A stretch of DNA of 46,862 nucleotides from Mycobacterium sp. E2733. GTDB lineage: Bacteria > Actinomycetota > Actinomycetes > Mycobacteriales > Mycobacteriaceae. Positions 25,276 through 34,460 of the stretch are shown here, one piece after another. The stretch lies in the NCBI RefSeq assembly GCF_001667585.1, contig NZ_LZJZ01000132.1, positions 1-46,862 on the forward strand. The letters are read 5' to 3'. Under the pieces are notes generated by a model, which was not told the origin of the DNA, searched no databases, and worked only from the letters and a program-made list of their open reading frames with translations. Every line of letters starts with the position of its first letter. Position 1 is the stretch's first letter. The position numbers and the translations under genes were made by a program.

Positions 25276-27303
25276 ATGGGTAGGCACAGTTTGCCCGGCC
25301 CTGAGGACTCCGCCGACGAGCCCTACGAAAGCGGCGACGCCGACGACCGTCACCGGGACGCAGCCACCGAGCACTACGCGGACGCGGGTGACTATCCGGT
25401 CGAGGACCACCTCGACGCCGAGGATGAGCCCTACGCCACCGACGACGGGTTCGAGGGTGACACCGCCGACGACTATCCGGAGTTCCCGCCGCGGCAACCG
25501 GGGCCGCCGAGCGCGGAACCGCCGGCCTCGTCGCCGTCGCTGTTCGGCCGCGGCCACCGCGGCCTCGGCGATTGGCGGGGCGGCCATCGCAGCGAGGGCG
25601 GCCGCCGGGGCGTCAGCATCGGCGTCATCGTGGCCCTCGTCGCCGTCGTCGTGGTGGTGGGCAGCGTGATCCTGTGGAGCTTCTTCGGTGACGCGTTGTC
25701 CAACCGTTCGCACCAGGCCGCCGGTCGCTGCGTGGGCGGTAAGGAGACGGTCTCCGTCATCGCCGACCCGTCGATCGCCGACTCCGTGCAGCACTTCGCG
25801 GAGGCCTACAACTCCTCGGCCGGCCCGATCGGCGACCACTGCGTGGAGGTCAGCGTCAAACCGGCCGGATCCGACGCGGTGCTGAACGGCTTCATCGGCA
25901 AGTGGCCCGCCGAGCTGGGTGGGCAGCCGGCGTTGTGGATTCCGGGCAGCTCGGTCTCCGCCGCGCGGCTGGCCGGGGCCACGGCGCAGAAAACGATCAC
26001 CGACAGCCGCTCGCTGGTGACGTCGCCGGTGGTGCTCGCCGTCCGGCCGGAACTCCAGCGCGCGCTCGGCAACCAGAACTGGGCGGCGCTGCCGGGGCTG
26101 CAGACCAACCCGAACGGCTTGGCCGCGGTGAAGTTGCCGGCGTGGGGGTCGCTGCGGCTGGCGCTGCCGATGGAGGGCAACGGCGACGCGGCGTTCCTGG
26201 CCGGAGAAGCGGTGGCGGCCGCGTCGACGCCTCCCGGCGCACCGGCAACCCAGGGCACCGGTGCGGTGCGCGCCTTGCTGAGCGCGCAACCGAAGCTGGC
26301 TAACAGCCAGCTGACCGAGGCCATGGACGCGCTGCTCGGACCCCCTGACGCGGCGACCGCATCGGTGCATGCGGTGATCACCACCGAGCAGCAGCTGTTC
26401 AAGCGCGGCCAATCGTTGCCCGACGCCAAGGGCACGTTGGCCACCTGGCTACCATCCGGGCCGGCGCCGGTCGCCGACTACCCCACGGTGCTGCTCAGCG
26501 GCTCGTGGCTGACGCAGGACCAGACCTCGGCGGCCAGCGAGTTCGCGCACTTCATGCGCAAGCCCGACCAACTCGCCAAGCTGGCCAAGGCCGGCTTCCG
26601 GGTCAACGGGGTCAAACCGCCGAGCAGCCCGGTCACCACGTTCCCGGCGCTCCCCGCGACGGTGTCGGTGGGTGACGACGCGATGCGCGCGACACTTGCC
26701 GAGGCGATGGCCAGCCCGTCGAGCGGGCTCGCCGCGACCATCATGCTCGACCAGTCGATGCCCGGCCAGGAAGGCGGGAAGTCCCGGCTGGCGAACGTGA
26801 TCGCCGCGCTGCAGGACAAGATCAGGGCGCTGCCGCCCACCTCGGTGGTCGGGCTGTGGACGTTCGACGGTCACGAGGGGCGTTCGGAGGTCGCCGGCGG
26901 GCCGCTGAGCGACCCCGTGAACGGCCAGCCGCGTTCGGCGGCGCTGACCGCAGCGCTGGACAAGCAGTACTCGTCGCCCGGCGGTGCCGTCTCGTTCACC
27001 ACGCTGCGACTGATCTACCAAGACCTGCAGGCCAATTACCACCCGGGCCAAACCAACTCGATCCTGGTCATCACCGCGGGTCCCCACACCGACCAGAGCC
27101 TGGACGGTCCCGGGTTGCAGGATTTCATCCGCAAGAGTGCGGACCCGGCCAAGCCCATCGCGGTGAACGTCATCGACTTCGGCGGCGACCCGGACCGCGC
27201 GACGTGGGAAGCGGTCGCCCAGCTCAGCGGTGGTGGCTACCAAAACCTCGCCACATCGGCGTCCCCCGACCTCGCCGCGGCCATCAACGCCTTCTTGAGC
27301 TGA
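25276..27303 (+). CDS. Membrane-anchored VWA/substrate-binding-like protein, Rv1836c homologue
   Basis: A 675-residue protein (Rv1836c has 677). The first 110 residues are acidic and cytoplasmic (many Asp, Glu, Pro), followed by basic RSEGGRRG and one membrane helix at about 112-134. The large outer part begins with a binding-protein-like region (VSVIADPSIADSVQHFAEAY, GSDAVLNGFIGKWPAEL). It ends in a von Willebrand factor A-like domain from about 480 (TIMLDQSMPGQEGGKSRL, SILVITAGPHTD). The metal-site motif reads DQSMP rather than DxSxS, so metal binding may be weak. Function is unknown; the architecture suggests a cell-envelope adhesion or assembly role. It ends eight bases from a convergent SDR gene, where synteny with M. 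tuberculosis stops. Confidence 0.87.
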   Translation: MGRHSLPGPEDSADEPYESGDADDRHRDAATEHYADAGDYPVEDHLDAEDEPYATDDGFEGDTADDYPEFPPRQPGPPSAEPPASSPSLFGRGHRGLGDWRGGHRSEGGRRGVSIGVIVALVAVVVVVGSVILWSFFGDALSNRSHQAAGRCVGGKETVSVIADPSIADSVQHFAEAYNSSAGPIGDHCVEVSVKPAGSDAVLNGFIGKWPAELGGQPALWIPGSSVSAARLAGATAQKTITDSRSLVTSPVVLAVRPELQRALGNQNWAALPGLQTNPNGLAAVKLPAWGSLRLALPMEGNGDAAFLAGEAVAAASTPPGAPATQGTGAVRALLSAQPKLANSQLTEAMDALLGPPDAATASVHAVITTEQQLFKRGQSLPDAKGTLATWLPSGPAPVADYPTVLLSGSWLTQDQTSAASEFAHFMRKPDQLAKLAKAGFRVNGVKPPSSPVTTFPALPATVSVGDDAMRATLAEAMASPSSGLAATIMLDQSMPGQEGGKSRLANVIAALQDKIRALPPTSVVGLWTFDGHEGRSEVAGGPLSDPVNGQPRSAALTAALDKQYSSPGGAVSFTTLRLIYQDLQANYHPGQTNSILVITAGPHTDQSLDGPGLQDFIRKSADPAKPIAVNVIDFGGDPDRATWEAVAQLSGGGYQNLATSASPDLAAAINAFLS

Positions 27304-27311
27304 GCACCGCG

Positions 27312-28124
27312 CTATCGGGACGAATCGTAAGCGCGGACCACTTCTCGCTGACTCTTGATCCGCCACAGCAAGCTGTCCAGGTGCACGCCGAAGAGGCGAA
27401 GGTAGTCCATGAACTTGAAGCGGGCGGGGATGATCGCCCGAACCTTGCCGCGCTCGACCGCACGGAGCACCGCGGCCGCCGCCCGCTCAGGACTGATGCC
27501 TACCTTGTCGACGGCCTTCGGGTGGGGGGAATCAAGCGTCAGCCTCGCCATCGCGGTGTCGACCACGGCGAAATAGACGATCGTCACGCCGACGCCGTAA
27601 GCGGCCAGTTCCAGTCGCAGCCCGCGGCCGAGCATCTCGACGGCCACCTTGCTGGTCGTATAGGCGATCCCGCCGGCACCGGGAAGTATCGACCGCGACT
27701 CCACGTTGGGCAGCCATCCCAGCGAGGAGACCAGGACTACCCGCCCGCGCGAGGAGATCAGCGGTTCGATCGCCGGCTGGACCGTGTTTAGCGTGCCGAG
27801 CAGATTGACCTCGATCACGCGTTGCGCCTCGCCCGGCTCGAGCACCCGTAGCGTCGCGGGCCGATGGGTGATCCCCGCGTTGCAGATGACGAGGTCCAGC
27901 CTGCCGAAACGCTCGACCACACGGTCGACGACGGTTGCCATGGCCTCACGGTCGGTGGTGTCGGCGCCGATGGCCAGTTCCGCCCCGCTGCGGCGTGCGG
28001 CGCCCTCGTCGATGTCGACGGCGCATACCTGAGCGCCGCGGTCAAGCAGCAGCCGCACCTCCGCAGCGCCGATCCCGGCACCCGCGCCGGTGACCAGCGC
28101 AACCACTCCCGTGAGACTTCGCAT
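27312..28124 (-). CDS. Short-chain dehydrogenase/reductase
   Basis: Classical SDR of 270 residues. The cofactor motif is TGAGAGIG near residue 12, then CNAGITH, a serine in VLVSSLGW and the catalytic YTTSK pair. The acidic residue after the second strand (AVDID) favours NAD(H). The C-terminal tail (KFMDYLRLFGVHLDSLLWR) resembles lipid-associated mycobacterial SDRs. The substrate is unknown. ATG 28124 has AGGA four bases upstream. The gene diverges from the LuxR regulator, with 194 bases between them that could hold shared control sites. Confidence 0.87.
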   Translation of the reverse strand: MRSLTGVVALVTGAGAGIGAAEVRLLLDRGAQVCAVDIDEGAARRSGAELAIGADTTDREAMATVVDRVVERFGRLDLVICNAGITHRPATLRVLEPGEAQRVIEVNLLGTLNTVQPAIEPLISSRGRVVLVSSLGWLPNVESRSILPGAGGIAYTTSKVAVEMLGRGLRLELAAYGVGVTIVYFAVVDTAMARLTLDSPHPKAVDKVGISPERAAAAVLRAVERGKVRAIIPARFKFMDYLRLFGVHLDSLLWRIKSQREVVRAYDSSR

Positions 28125-28250
28125 CGAGTCCTGGCGTACCCATCGGCACCCGGACTACACCTGGGCTGCGTCCGCGCGTTGGGCCGGGGCGGGGTGGGAA
28201 CGGCTGGATCGCCCACCTCCTGGCCGGGAGGAATTCTCAGGTTTATTTAT

Positions 28251-28268
28251 GTGACTTCACGCCGTGAG
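28251..28268. promoter_or_regulatory. Clustered GTGA/TCAC half-sites between SDR and LuxR genes
   Basis: GTGACTTCACGCCGTGAG contains three alternating GTGA/TCAC half-sites, 51 bases upstream of the regulator start. The spacing does not fit a CRP site. It may be an operator for the divergent pair, possibly autoregulatory; this is conjecture. Confidence 0.25.
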
Positions 28269-28318
28269 GGGGTACGTAGTCGATCTAGCCGAATGGGGTA
28301 GAGAGAAGGTTCTCATAG

Positions 28319-31009
28319 GTGCATGGATGGCCGATAATCGGACGAACGTCGGAAATCCAGCGAGCGTTGGAAGCACTGGAACCCGGCGCGCGTTACCGGG
28401 GCGCGGTTCTCGTGGGCGAAGCCGGGGTGGGTAAATCGACGCTGGCCCGCGCTATTGGTGACAACCTCGAGTCGACTGGGCACGTGCTGCGGCGTATCCG
28501 TGGCACGCGTACCGGCCAGGCGATCCCGCTCGGCGCCTTCAATTGTTCGGTGCCCGTCAATGCGGCGCATCCGCCGGCCGTGATGCTGGCCACGGCGCAT
28601 CGGATTCTGGGCCAGCAGAAGAATCTCGTCGTGATCGTCGACGACGCCCAGTGGCTCGATCCGTTGTCGGCGATCCTGATCAGCCAGCTCGGAATCGCGC
28701 GCGGCGGCCGCTTCGTCCTGACGATCCGGTCGGGTGAACCGGTCCCGGACGCCGTGGCGGCGCTCTGGCAGGAGGGTGTGCTGCGTCGACTCGACCTCGA
28801 GGCGTTCACACTCGCGCAGACCTCGGAGTTTGCCCACACCAGCCTCGACGGCCCTGTCGACAGCGAAGCGGTCAACCAATTGCACCGCCTCACCTCCGGA
28901 AACCCTCTCCTGCTGCGCGGCCTGATGGCAGGCGCTCTGAAGCACCGCGTACTGGTCTATGAAGGAGGCCGCTGGCGCCTGGAGGGCCAACTCCGGGCCG
29001 ACGCGGAGTTCGACGGTTTCGTGAAGCACCACCTGGAATCGCTGGCACCCGACGAACTCGAGGTCGTCGAAATCATTGCAGCCGCCGAGGTATTGGACTG
29101 GGAGCTACTTCGCGTACTTTGCAGCGCGGATGCGGTCGCACGTACGGAACGCCGGGGCCTGGTCCAGCTCATCGTCGACGAAACGCACACCGTGGCGCGG
29201 TTGCAGCATCCGATCCTGGCCGAGGTGGTCACCAGACTGGGCGGGGTAGCGCGTGAGCGGGAGCTCAAAAGCCTATTGGCGCAAGAGTTGTCGCGCTACG
29301 TCCGGGAAAAGTCCGGCCGGCCGGATTGGCGCACCCAGATAAGGCTGGCTCAGCTGATGCTGCACACCCACGATGTGCCGGATCTCGATCTGGTCACCGG
29401 TGCGGCGGCGGCCGCCGTGACGATGTCGGATCCGGGTCTCGGAGAACAGCTTGCCCGGTACGCCTACGACAGCGGGGGCGGCATGCCGGCGGCAACCACG
29501 CTCGCCGAGGCCATGAGCCGGCAAGGGCGCGGGGACGAGGCAGAAGAGCTGCTGATCGGAATGGTCCCGGACGGCGGCGATGAAGCGATGACCGTGCACT
29601 GGAGCTGCATGCGAGCCGCAAACCTGTTTTTCAGCTGCAGACAGGTGGATGCGGCGGGTGAAATACTGCGTGCGGCGCGAGCGCGCGCGAGTTCTCATGT
29701 GCTCGACCCGATCACCGCGATGGAGGTCTCCTTCGCGTTCTTCGGCGGCGACCTGCCGACGGCGATCACCAAGGGACTGGCGGCAGTCACTTTGGGCATG
29801 GCGCCGGCGCCGACCGTGCAAGCGGCCGCGGCAACGGGTTGCGCCCTGGCACTGTGTGGACGGTGGGACGACGTACAGCTCGTCGCCGCGCGCGGCAAGC
29901 TCGCTGCCACCCAGTACGACTCAGGGGTGGATGGACTGACGATCGGCTTCTCCGAGATATTCATGTTGACCGCCACCGGGGATCTCACCGCTGCGGACCG
30001 GATCTGCGAGCGCTACGCCGCACTGGCCGGTGACGCTCCGGCGGGCCGGGCGATCACCGACGCACTGATGGGCCGCGTGGCATACGCGCGAGGTCAGTTG
30101 GGACCGGCGTGCGATGCCCTGGAGAAATCTTTGTCGATGGCGTCGGGACGACTGCCGCATGGCTGGGCAATGCTCGTCGCCGCGTGGTGCGCTCAAGCGG
30201 AAGCGGCGCGGGGAAACACCGAGGCCGCGGTCCGGGCATTGACCGAAGCCGAGCACGCGGCGGGCCCGCAGGTCGCGGTCTTCCTGCCAGAGCTTGAGTT
30301 GGCGCGCGCCTGGCGGCGCGCCTGCGCTGGGGAGGCGACAACGGCACAGACGCTCGCCGAGCGCGCCGCGCGCTTCGCGCGCCGGTCGGGGATGCACGCG
30401 GTCGAGATGCGGGCGCTGCACACGGCTGTCCGGTTCGGGGATCGTTCTCAGTCACGCCGGCTTCGAGAGCTGCGTGGGGAGCTTGGCACACCGCTTGCCG
30501 CCGTCATGGCCGCCCACGGCCACGGTCTGGCATACCACGACGGGCATCGACTCGACGACGCAGCGCGGCAATTCGAATCGATGGGCGCATTGGCGATGGC
30601 CGCCGACGCTGCGTCCCACGCGGCATGTGAACACGCCCGTACGGGTGCGCGGATGCCCAATCTTGAAGCGTCTACCCACGCCCACTGGCTTGCCAGCCTA
30701 TGCGATTTACACAGCCCGGCAACCACTTTGGCCGCCAACCCGCTCCCCCTCACCGATCGGGAGCGAGAGACCGCCTACCTCGTCGCGGCCGGCCTGACCA
30801 ACCGTCAAATCGCCGACCGGCTTGGCGTCTCCGTGCGTACCGTCGACGGACACCTGTACCGAATCTTCGCCAAGCTTGAAATCGGCGACCGCGATCAACT
30901 CGTCCGCCTGCTCCAGAACCGCGAGCGGCTTGCGACCGGCCGCACCGATCGGCGGCCCGTGGCCGAGATCAGCGCGTCGGGTGGCTTGCGGGTGGTCAAC
31001 GTCGATTGA
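28319..31009 (+). CDS. LAL-type LuxR family ATP-binding regulator
   Basis: Large transcriptional regulator of 896 residues. The N-terminal AAA ATPase has Walker A VGEAGVGKST near residue 33 and Walker B VVIVDDAQWLDP near residue 103. A long helical TPR-like middle follows. The C-terminal LuxR helix-turn-helix starts near LPLTDRERETAYLVAAGLTNRQIADRL and continues SVRTVDGHLYRIFAKL. Such proteins bind ATP and an inducer before activating nearby genes. The start is GTG 28319. Neighbours are a divergent SDR and a convergent alpha/beta hydrolase seven bases downstream. Whether it controls the lipid locus to the right is not shown by the sequence. Confidence 0.88.
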   Translation: MHGWPIIGRTSEIQRALEALEPGARYRGAVLVGEAGVGKSTLARAIGDNLESTGHVLRRIRGTRTGQAIPLGAFNCSVPVNAAHPPAVMLATAHRILGQQKNLVVIVDDAQWLDPLSAILISQLGIARGGRFVLTIRSGEPVPDAVAALWQEGVLRRLDLEAFTLAQTSEFAHTSLDGPVDSEAVNQLHRLTSGNPLLLRGLMAGALKHRVLVYEGGRWRLEGQLRADAEFDGFVKHHLESLAPDELEVVEIIAAAEVLDWELLRVLCSADAVARTERRGLVQLIVDETHTVARLQHPILAEVVTRLGGVARERELKSLLAQELSRYVREKSGRPDWRTQIRLAQLMLHTHDVPDLDLVTGAAAAAVTMSDPGLGEQLARYAYDSGGGMPAATTLAEAMSRQGRGDEAEELLIGMVPDGGDEAMTVHWSCMRAANLFFSCRQVDAAGEILRAARARASSHVLDPITAMEVSFAFFGGDLPTAITKGLAAVTLGMAPAPTVQAAAATGCALALCGRWDDVQLVAARGKLAATQYDSGVDGLTIGFSEIFMLTATGDLTAADRICERYAALAGDAPAGRAITDALMGRVAYARGQLGPACDALEKSLSMASGRLPHGWAMLVAAWCAQAEAARGNTEAAVRALTEAEHAAGPQVAVFLPELELARAWRRACAGEATTAQTLAERAARFARRSGMHAVEMRALHTAVRFGDRSQSRRLRELRGELGTPLAAVMAAHGHGLAYHDGHRLDDAARQFESMGALAMAADAASHAACEHARTGARMPNLEASTHAHWLASLCDLHSPATTLAANPLPLTDRERETAYLVAAGLTNRQIADRLGVSVRTVDGHLYRIFAKLEIGDRDQLVRLLQNRERLATGRTDRRPVAEISASGGLRVVNVD

Positions 31010-31016
31010 TGGGCGA

Positions 31017-32009
31017 TCACGACTGCGCGCCGACGGATTCGACGGCGGCGAGTGTGGCCTGGACATATGACGCCGGCTGGGTGAGGAATACGTCGTGATC
31101 GGCATTCAGCTCGATCATCGGAGCGTCGAGCAAACGCGCCATACCACGTTGATCGCGCGGCGGGACCGCGCGATCACGGGTGGTCACAACGACCGTCGCC
31201 GGCAGGCCCGCAAGCGATCCGACCCAGGGCCGAAAGTCGAAGGCGTATTCGGCGAGGATCACGTCGACGAGCACTCTCGGATGACACCGGACGAGCTCTC
31301 CGCACAGCCAGGGCCACCATGCCACGGTCTGCCGATCGCCGGCACGAATTCGGTTGTAGTAGCGCAGTGGGAGCGAGCGGCCAACGCCGCGACTGCGATC
31401 CGCCAGCGGACGCAGCGCTCGGAACATCAAGCCCGCGATCTTGTCACGCCGGTTCGGAAAAGCCAGTGTGGTCGATTCCAGAACCAGTCCCGCAACCCGA
31501 TCTTTGTGGCGCCTGACGAATTCCATGGCGACCGGCCCGCCGAGGGAATAGCCGCAGACGACCACACGATCGATTCCGAGGACATCGAGCACCGCAGCTG
31601 CGTCGTCGGCACACCGGGTGATGCTGAACCGCTCGGTATCGGGCACCGGCAGGCCGCGTCCATGCCCGCAAAGGTCGACGGCCACGACGCCGAACCGCTG
31701 GGCGAGCGGGGTCATCAGGTGGCAGAAGTTGAAATCGGCGGTGACCGCCCACCCGTGCAACAACAACACCGGAGTCGGACCCGCCGCGAGACGAACCTCG
31801 GTAGTCCCGCGTCCTGGCACTTCGACGGGTCGCAGTTCAGGCAAGGGGGGAACAACAACACCCGCTGATCGCGCCGATCCCAACGGCTTGATCCGCCGCT
31901 TCACTCGCCGGTGCCGCGGCTCCCCCACCCGATCGGCAGCCAGCTGCGCTCCCGGCGCGGCGTCCGCGTTCGAGACGATCGGGTGGCCGTGTCCGCCACT
32001 GGTCATCAC
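31017..32009 (-). CDS. Alpha/beta hydrolase
   Basis: Alpha/beta-fold hydrolase of about 330 residues. The oxyanion loop is LLLHGWAVTADF, the nucleophile elbow is CGYSLGG, the acid is probably the Asp in TTRDRAVP and the base the His in NADHDVF, so the catalytic triad looks complete. The first 60 residues are basic and not conserved-looking; there is no signal peptide. It may act on an ester or a polyketide thioester. The start is GTG 32009 with GGAGG ten bases upstream; ATG 32006 is next. It is convergent with the LuxR gene and divergent from the SRPBCC gene. Confidence 0.85.
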   Translation of the reverse strand: MMTSGGHGHPIVSNADAAPGAQLAADRVGEPRHRRVKRRIKPLGSARSAGVVVPPLPELRPVEVPGRGTTEVRLAAGPTPVLLLHGWAVTADFNFCHLMTPLAQRFGVVAVDLCGHGRGLPVPDTERFSITRCADDAAAVLDVLGIDRVVVCGYSLGGPVAMEFVRRHKDRVAGLVLESTTLAFPNRRDKIAGLMFRALRPLADRSRGVGRSLPLRYYNRIRAGDRQTVAWWPWLCGELVRCHPRVLVDVILAEYAFDFRPWVGSLAGLPATVVVTTRDRAVPPRDQRGMARLLDAPMIELNADHDVFLTQPASYVQATLAAVESVGAQS

Positions 32010-32098
32010 GGGCGTCCTACCTCCGCTGACTGGGTTCGGCGATGAATCAACATGGATGAGTTCCGTTTGAGTTCGTCACCGGGTGCAATCCTGTCCTG

Positions 32099-32530
32099 AT
32101 GAGAAAAGGACAGCGATCGTTCGCGGCATCGTCCAAGTGTTCCGCACCTGCACCGACGGTTTGGGCGGTCTGGACCAACCCGCCAGAATGGCCGGGCGGC
32201 ATCATCGACAAGGCCGAGATTGACGCGGATTTCGTGGTTGGCGCAAAGATCGCGATGAAGGTCAAGGGTGGCCCCCCGACGACATCCACTGTCACGCAGG
32301 TGGATCCACCGAAGATGTGGGTGGGGGTGTCGAAGTTGCCGGGGTTGACGATGACATACCAACACATGGTCGAACCCGCCGAGGGCGGAACGGTGTTGAC
32401 CGAGAACGTCGATCTGAGTGGGCCGTTCGCCGGCGTCGCAGCGCGCTTGATGGGCGATCGCCTCGCGGAGACCTTCGGCGAGACAACTGCGCGTATTGCG
32501 CGCCTCGCGGAGGCGCGTCCCGAGACGTAG
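32099..32530 (+). CDS. SRPBCC/polyketide cyclase-like protein
   Basis: A 143-residue protein of the START-like SRPBCC fold. The pattern of an early SAPAPTVWAVWTNPPEWP motif, a middle strand run (TSTVTQVDPPKMWVGVSKLPG) and a long C-terminal helix (FAGVAARLMGDRLAETFGETTARIARL) is typical. Members bind hydrophobic ligands in a deep cavity and a few act as cyclases. No catalytic residues can be named. The ATG at 32099 has no clear ribosome site, so the start is less certain. It is alone on its strand, between the hydrolase and the end of the lipid locus. Confidence 0.75.
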   Translation: MRKGQRSFAASSKCSAPAPTVWAVWTNPPEWPGGIIDKAEIDADFVVGAKIAMKVKGGPPTTSTVTQVDPPKMWVGVSKLPGLTMTYQHMVEPAEGGTVLTENVDLSGPFAGVAARLMGDRLAETFGETTARIARLAEARPET

Positions 32531-32555
32531 GTCAGATGTCGTAGCGGCGGGCAAG

Positions 32556-32915
32556 TCAGCCTGCCAGCAGCCAGATGTCGACGGCCAGGATGAACCCGGC
32601 GAGCACGAAGACCACCAGCGCCCGCACCGTCGTCGTGATCGGGTCGCCGACTCGCCGGTGAAAAATGACGGCGCCGACCATCAACAGCAACAGCCCGATG
32701 GCGGCGGCGATGGCCAGCGGTCGCCAGAACAGACCGGCGATGAGACCAACGACCGCGGCCAGTAGGCAACAGCCGATGAAGCGGGTCAGCGCCGACGAGA
32801 TGCGCAGGTGCTCCGCGTCTTCGCGTGCCTGCTTCATGTAGAAAAGACATCCAATCCCGGCAAGCGCCAGGTACGCCGCCAGGCCGATCGAGACCACCAC
32901 GATGGCAATCTGCAT
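32556..32915 (-). CDS. DoxX-like four-helix membrane protein
   Basis: A 119-residue membrane protein with four predicted helices, at about 1-20, 45-65, 67-88 and 97-118. The loop AREDAEHLRISSALTRFIG and the pattern FWRPLAIAAAIGLLLLMVGAV are those of the DoxX-like family, small quinone-pathway-related proteins of mostly unknown role. ATG 32915 has a good GGGGAG site. It lies 44 bases downstream of the monooxygenase on the same strand and could be the last gene of the lipid operon. Confidence 0.75.
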   Translation of the reverse strand: MQIAIVVVSIGLAAYLALAGIGCLFYMKQAREDAEHLRISSALTRFIGCCLLAAVVGLIAGLFWRPLAIAAAIGLLLLMVGAVIFHRRVGDPITTTVRALVVFVLAGFILAVDIWLLAG

Positions 32916-32959
32916 AACGCTCCCCTCTCGATGTGCCGGTCACGTTGCTATCGACCGGC

Positions 32960-34438
32960 TCAAGTGAATCTGTAGTCGCTCAACGGGAATCGCATTGAGT
33001 CCCGCACCGCGTTGCGGGTGGACGTCGGGCGAATCATCGTCGCCTTCCCCCGGTAGTAGTAGGACCGCGACGAGGCGCAGTTGCCGCGGAAGAACACCAT
33101 GTCGTCGACCCGTTTGCTCATCACGTCGAAGTGCCGCGCGTTGGCCTCTTCGGTTACCTCAAACGTGCTGCACCCACGCCTGCGCAACTCGCCGAAGAGC
33201 CGGTTCATGTGGCGCATCTGGTATTCCACCATGTTGAAATAGGAGAAGCCGACGAAGGCGTAAGGGCTGGCCAGGTTCAGGAAATTGGGGAAGGATGGCA
33301 CCGACATACCCTGATACGTTTGAAAATTGTTGTCTCGCCACCACTTTCCGAGGTTACGTGCCTGACGGCCGATCACTTCGATGGCGGGGAAATTCGCCTC
33401 CCACAAATCGAAGCCGGTCGCGAGTACCAGCGTATCGATCGTCGCCTTGCGGCCGTCGGCAGTGACCACGCCGTCGGGTTCGACCCATGCGATCCCCGCC
33501 GTTTCCAGGTGGACATTCGGCTTGGTGAAGGTGCGGTAGTACGAGTTGTGGTATGTCGGCCGCTTGCAACCGAAGTCGTAGTCCGGTGTCAGCTTTCGCC
33601 GCAGCTCTTTGTCGCGAATCGACGCGAACATGTGCATTTTCGAGATTTTCGCGCTGCCACGGGTAAGCGGCCTGGTCCACCGGTAATACACGAAGCCGGG
33701 CAGCACGCCCAATTCGGCGATGATGTCGGTGATCCAGCGGACGGCGCGCTGCAAAAACGGTAGTCGGGCGAAAAGTCGTTGCACCATGGGCGGTATTGCG
33801 AAATCAAACTTCGGGACCACCCAGATCGGTGTGCGCTGATAGACAGTCAGTTCCCGAGCGTTCTCGGCGAGTTCGGGCACCAACTGCACCGCCGTCACGC
33901 CCGTTCCGATGATTCCGACGCGGCGGCCCTCGAACGGGTAGCTGTGATCCCACCGGGATCCGTGCATCAGTTTGCCCTCGAAGCTGGTGATGCCCGGGAT
34001 ATCGGGGATGCGGGGCTGGGACAGGTAGCCGGTGGCCGTGATCAGGAACCGGGCCGTCAACGTTTCCCCACCGGCGAGCGCGACGCGCCACACACGCTCT
34101 TCCTCGTCCCAGCGCGCGCCGTCCACGCTGGTGCGAAATCGCATGTAGCGGCGCAGATCGTACTTGTCGGCTACGTGGTCGGCATACCGCTTGAGTTCCT
34201 GCCCCGGCGCGTAGAACCGCGACCAGTAAGGGTACGGCTCGAACCAATAGGAGTATGTAGTGGTCGGCACATCGACGGTGAGCCGCGGATATCGATTGAT
34301 GTGCCAGGTTCCGCCCAGGTCATCCTCGCGGTCGAGGATCGCGATGTTTTGGTACCCCAGGCGATTGAGCTGGATCGCCGCGCCCATTCCGCCGAAGCCG
34401 GCGCCCACAATTATGGCGTCTAATTGCTCCATGCCCAT
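32960..34438 (-). CDS. Baeyer-Villiger-type flavin monooxygenase
   Basis: Flavin- and NADPH-dependent monooxygenase of 492 residues. FAD binds at VGAGFGGMG (residues 11-19), followed by DLGGTW. The Baeyer-Villiger fingerprint FxGxxxHxxxWD is complete: F153, G155, H159, W163 and D164. The second nucleotide motif is GIIGTGVTAVQ (175-185). Enzymes with these marks insert oxygen next to a ketone to give an ester, or oxidise sulfur. The family includes M. tuberculosis EthA and MymA. It follows the O-methyltransferase by 22 bases inside a PDIM-like locus whose M. tuberculosis counterpart makes a ketone (phthiodiolone), so a lipid ketone is an attractive but unproven substrate. ATG 34438 was chosen; GTG 34444 is possible, and longer frames lack homology. 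Confidence 0.9.
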   Translation of the reverse strand: MGMEQLDAIIVGAGFGGMGAAIQLNRLGYQNIAILDREDDLGGTWHINRYPRLTVDVPTTTYSYWFEPYPYWSRFYAPGQELKRYADHVADKYDLRRYMRFRTSVDGARWDEEERVWRVALAGGETLTARFLITATGYLSQPRIPDIPGITSFEGKLMHGSRWDHSYPFEGRRVGIIGTGVTAVQLVPELAENARELTVYQRTPIWVVPKFDFAIPPMVQRLFARLPFLQRAVRWITDIIAELGVLPGFVYYRWTRPLTRGSAKISKMHMFASIRDKELRRKLTPDYDFGCKRPTYHNSYYRTFTKPNVHLETAGIAWVEPDGVVTADGRKATIDTLVLATGFDLWEANFPAIEVIGRQARNLGKWWRDNNFQTYQGMSVPSFPNFLNLASPYAFVGFSYFNMVEYQMRHMNRLFGELRRRGCSTFEVTEEANARHFDVMSKRVDDMVFFRGNCASSRSYYYRGKATMIRPTSTRNAVRDSMRFPLSDYRFT

Positions 34439-34460
34439 CGTCACACCGTCCCGCAGGTCT

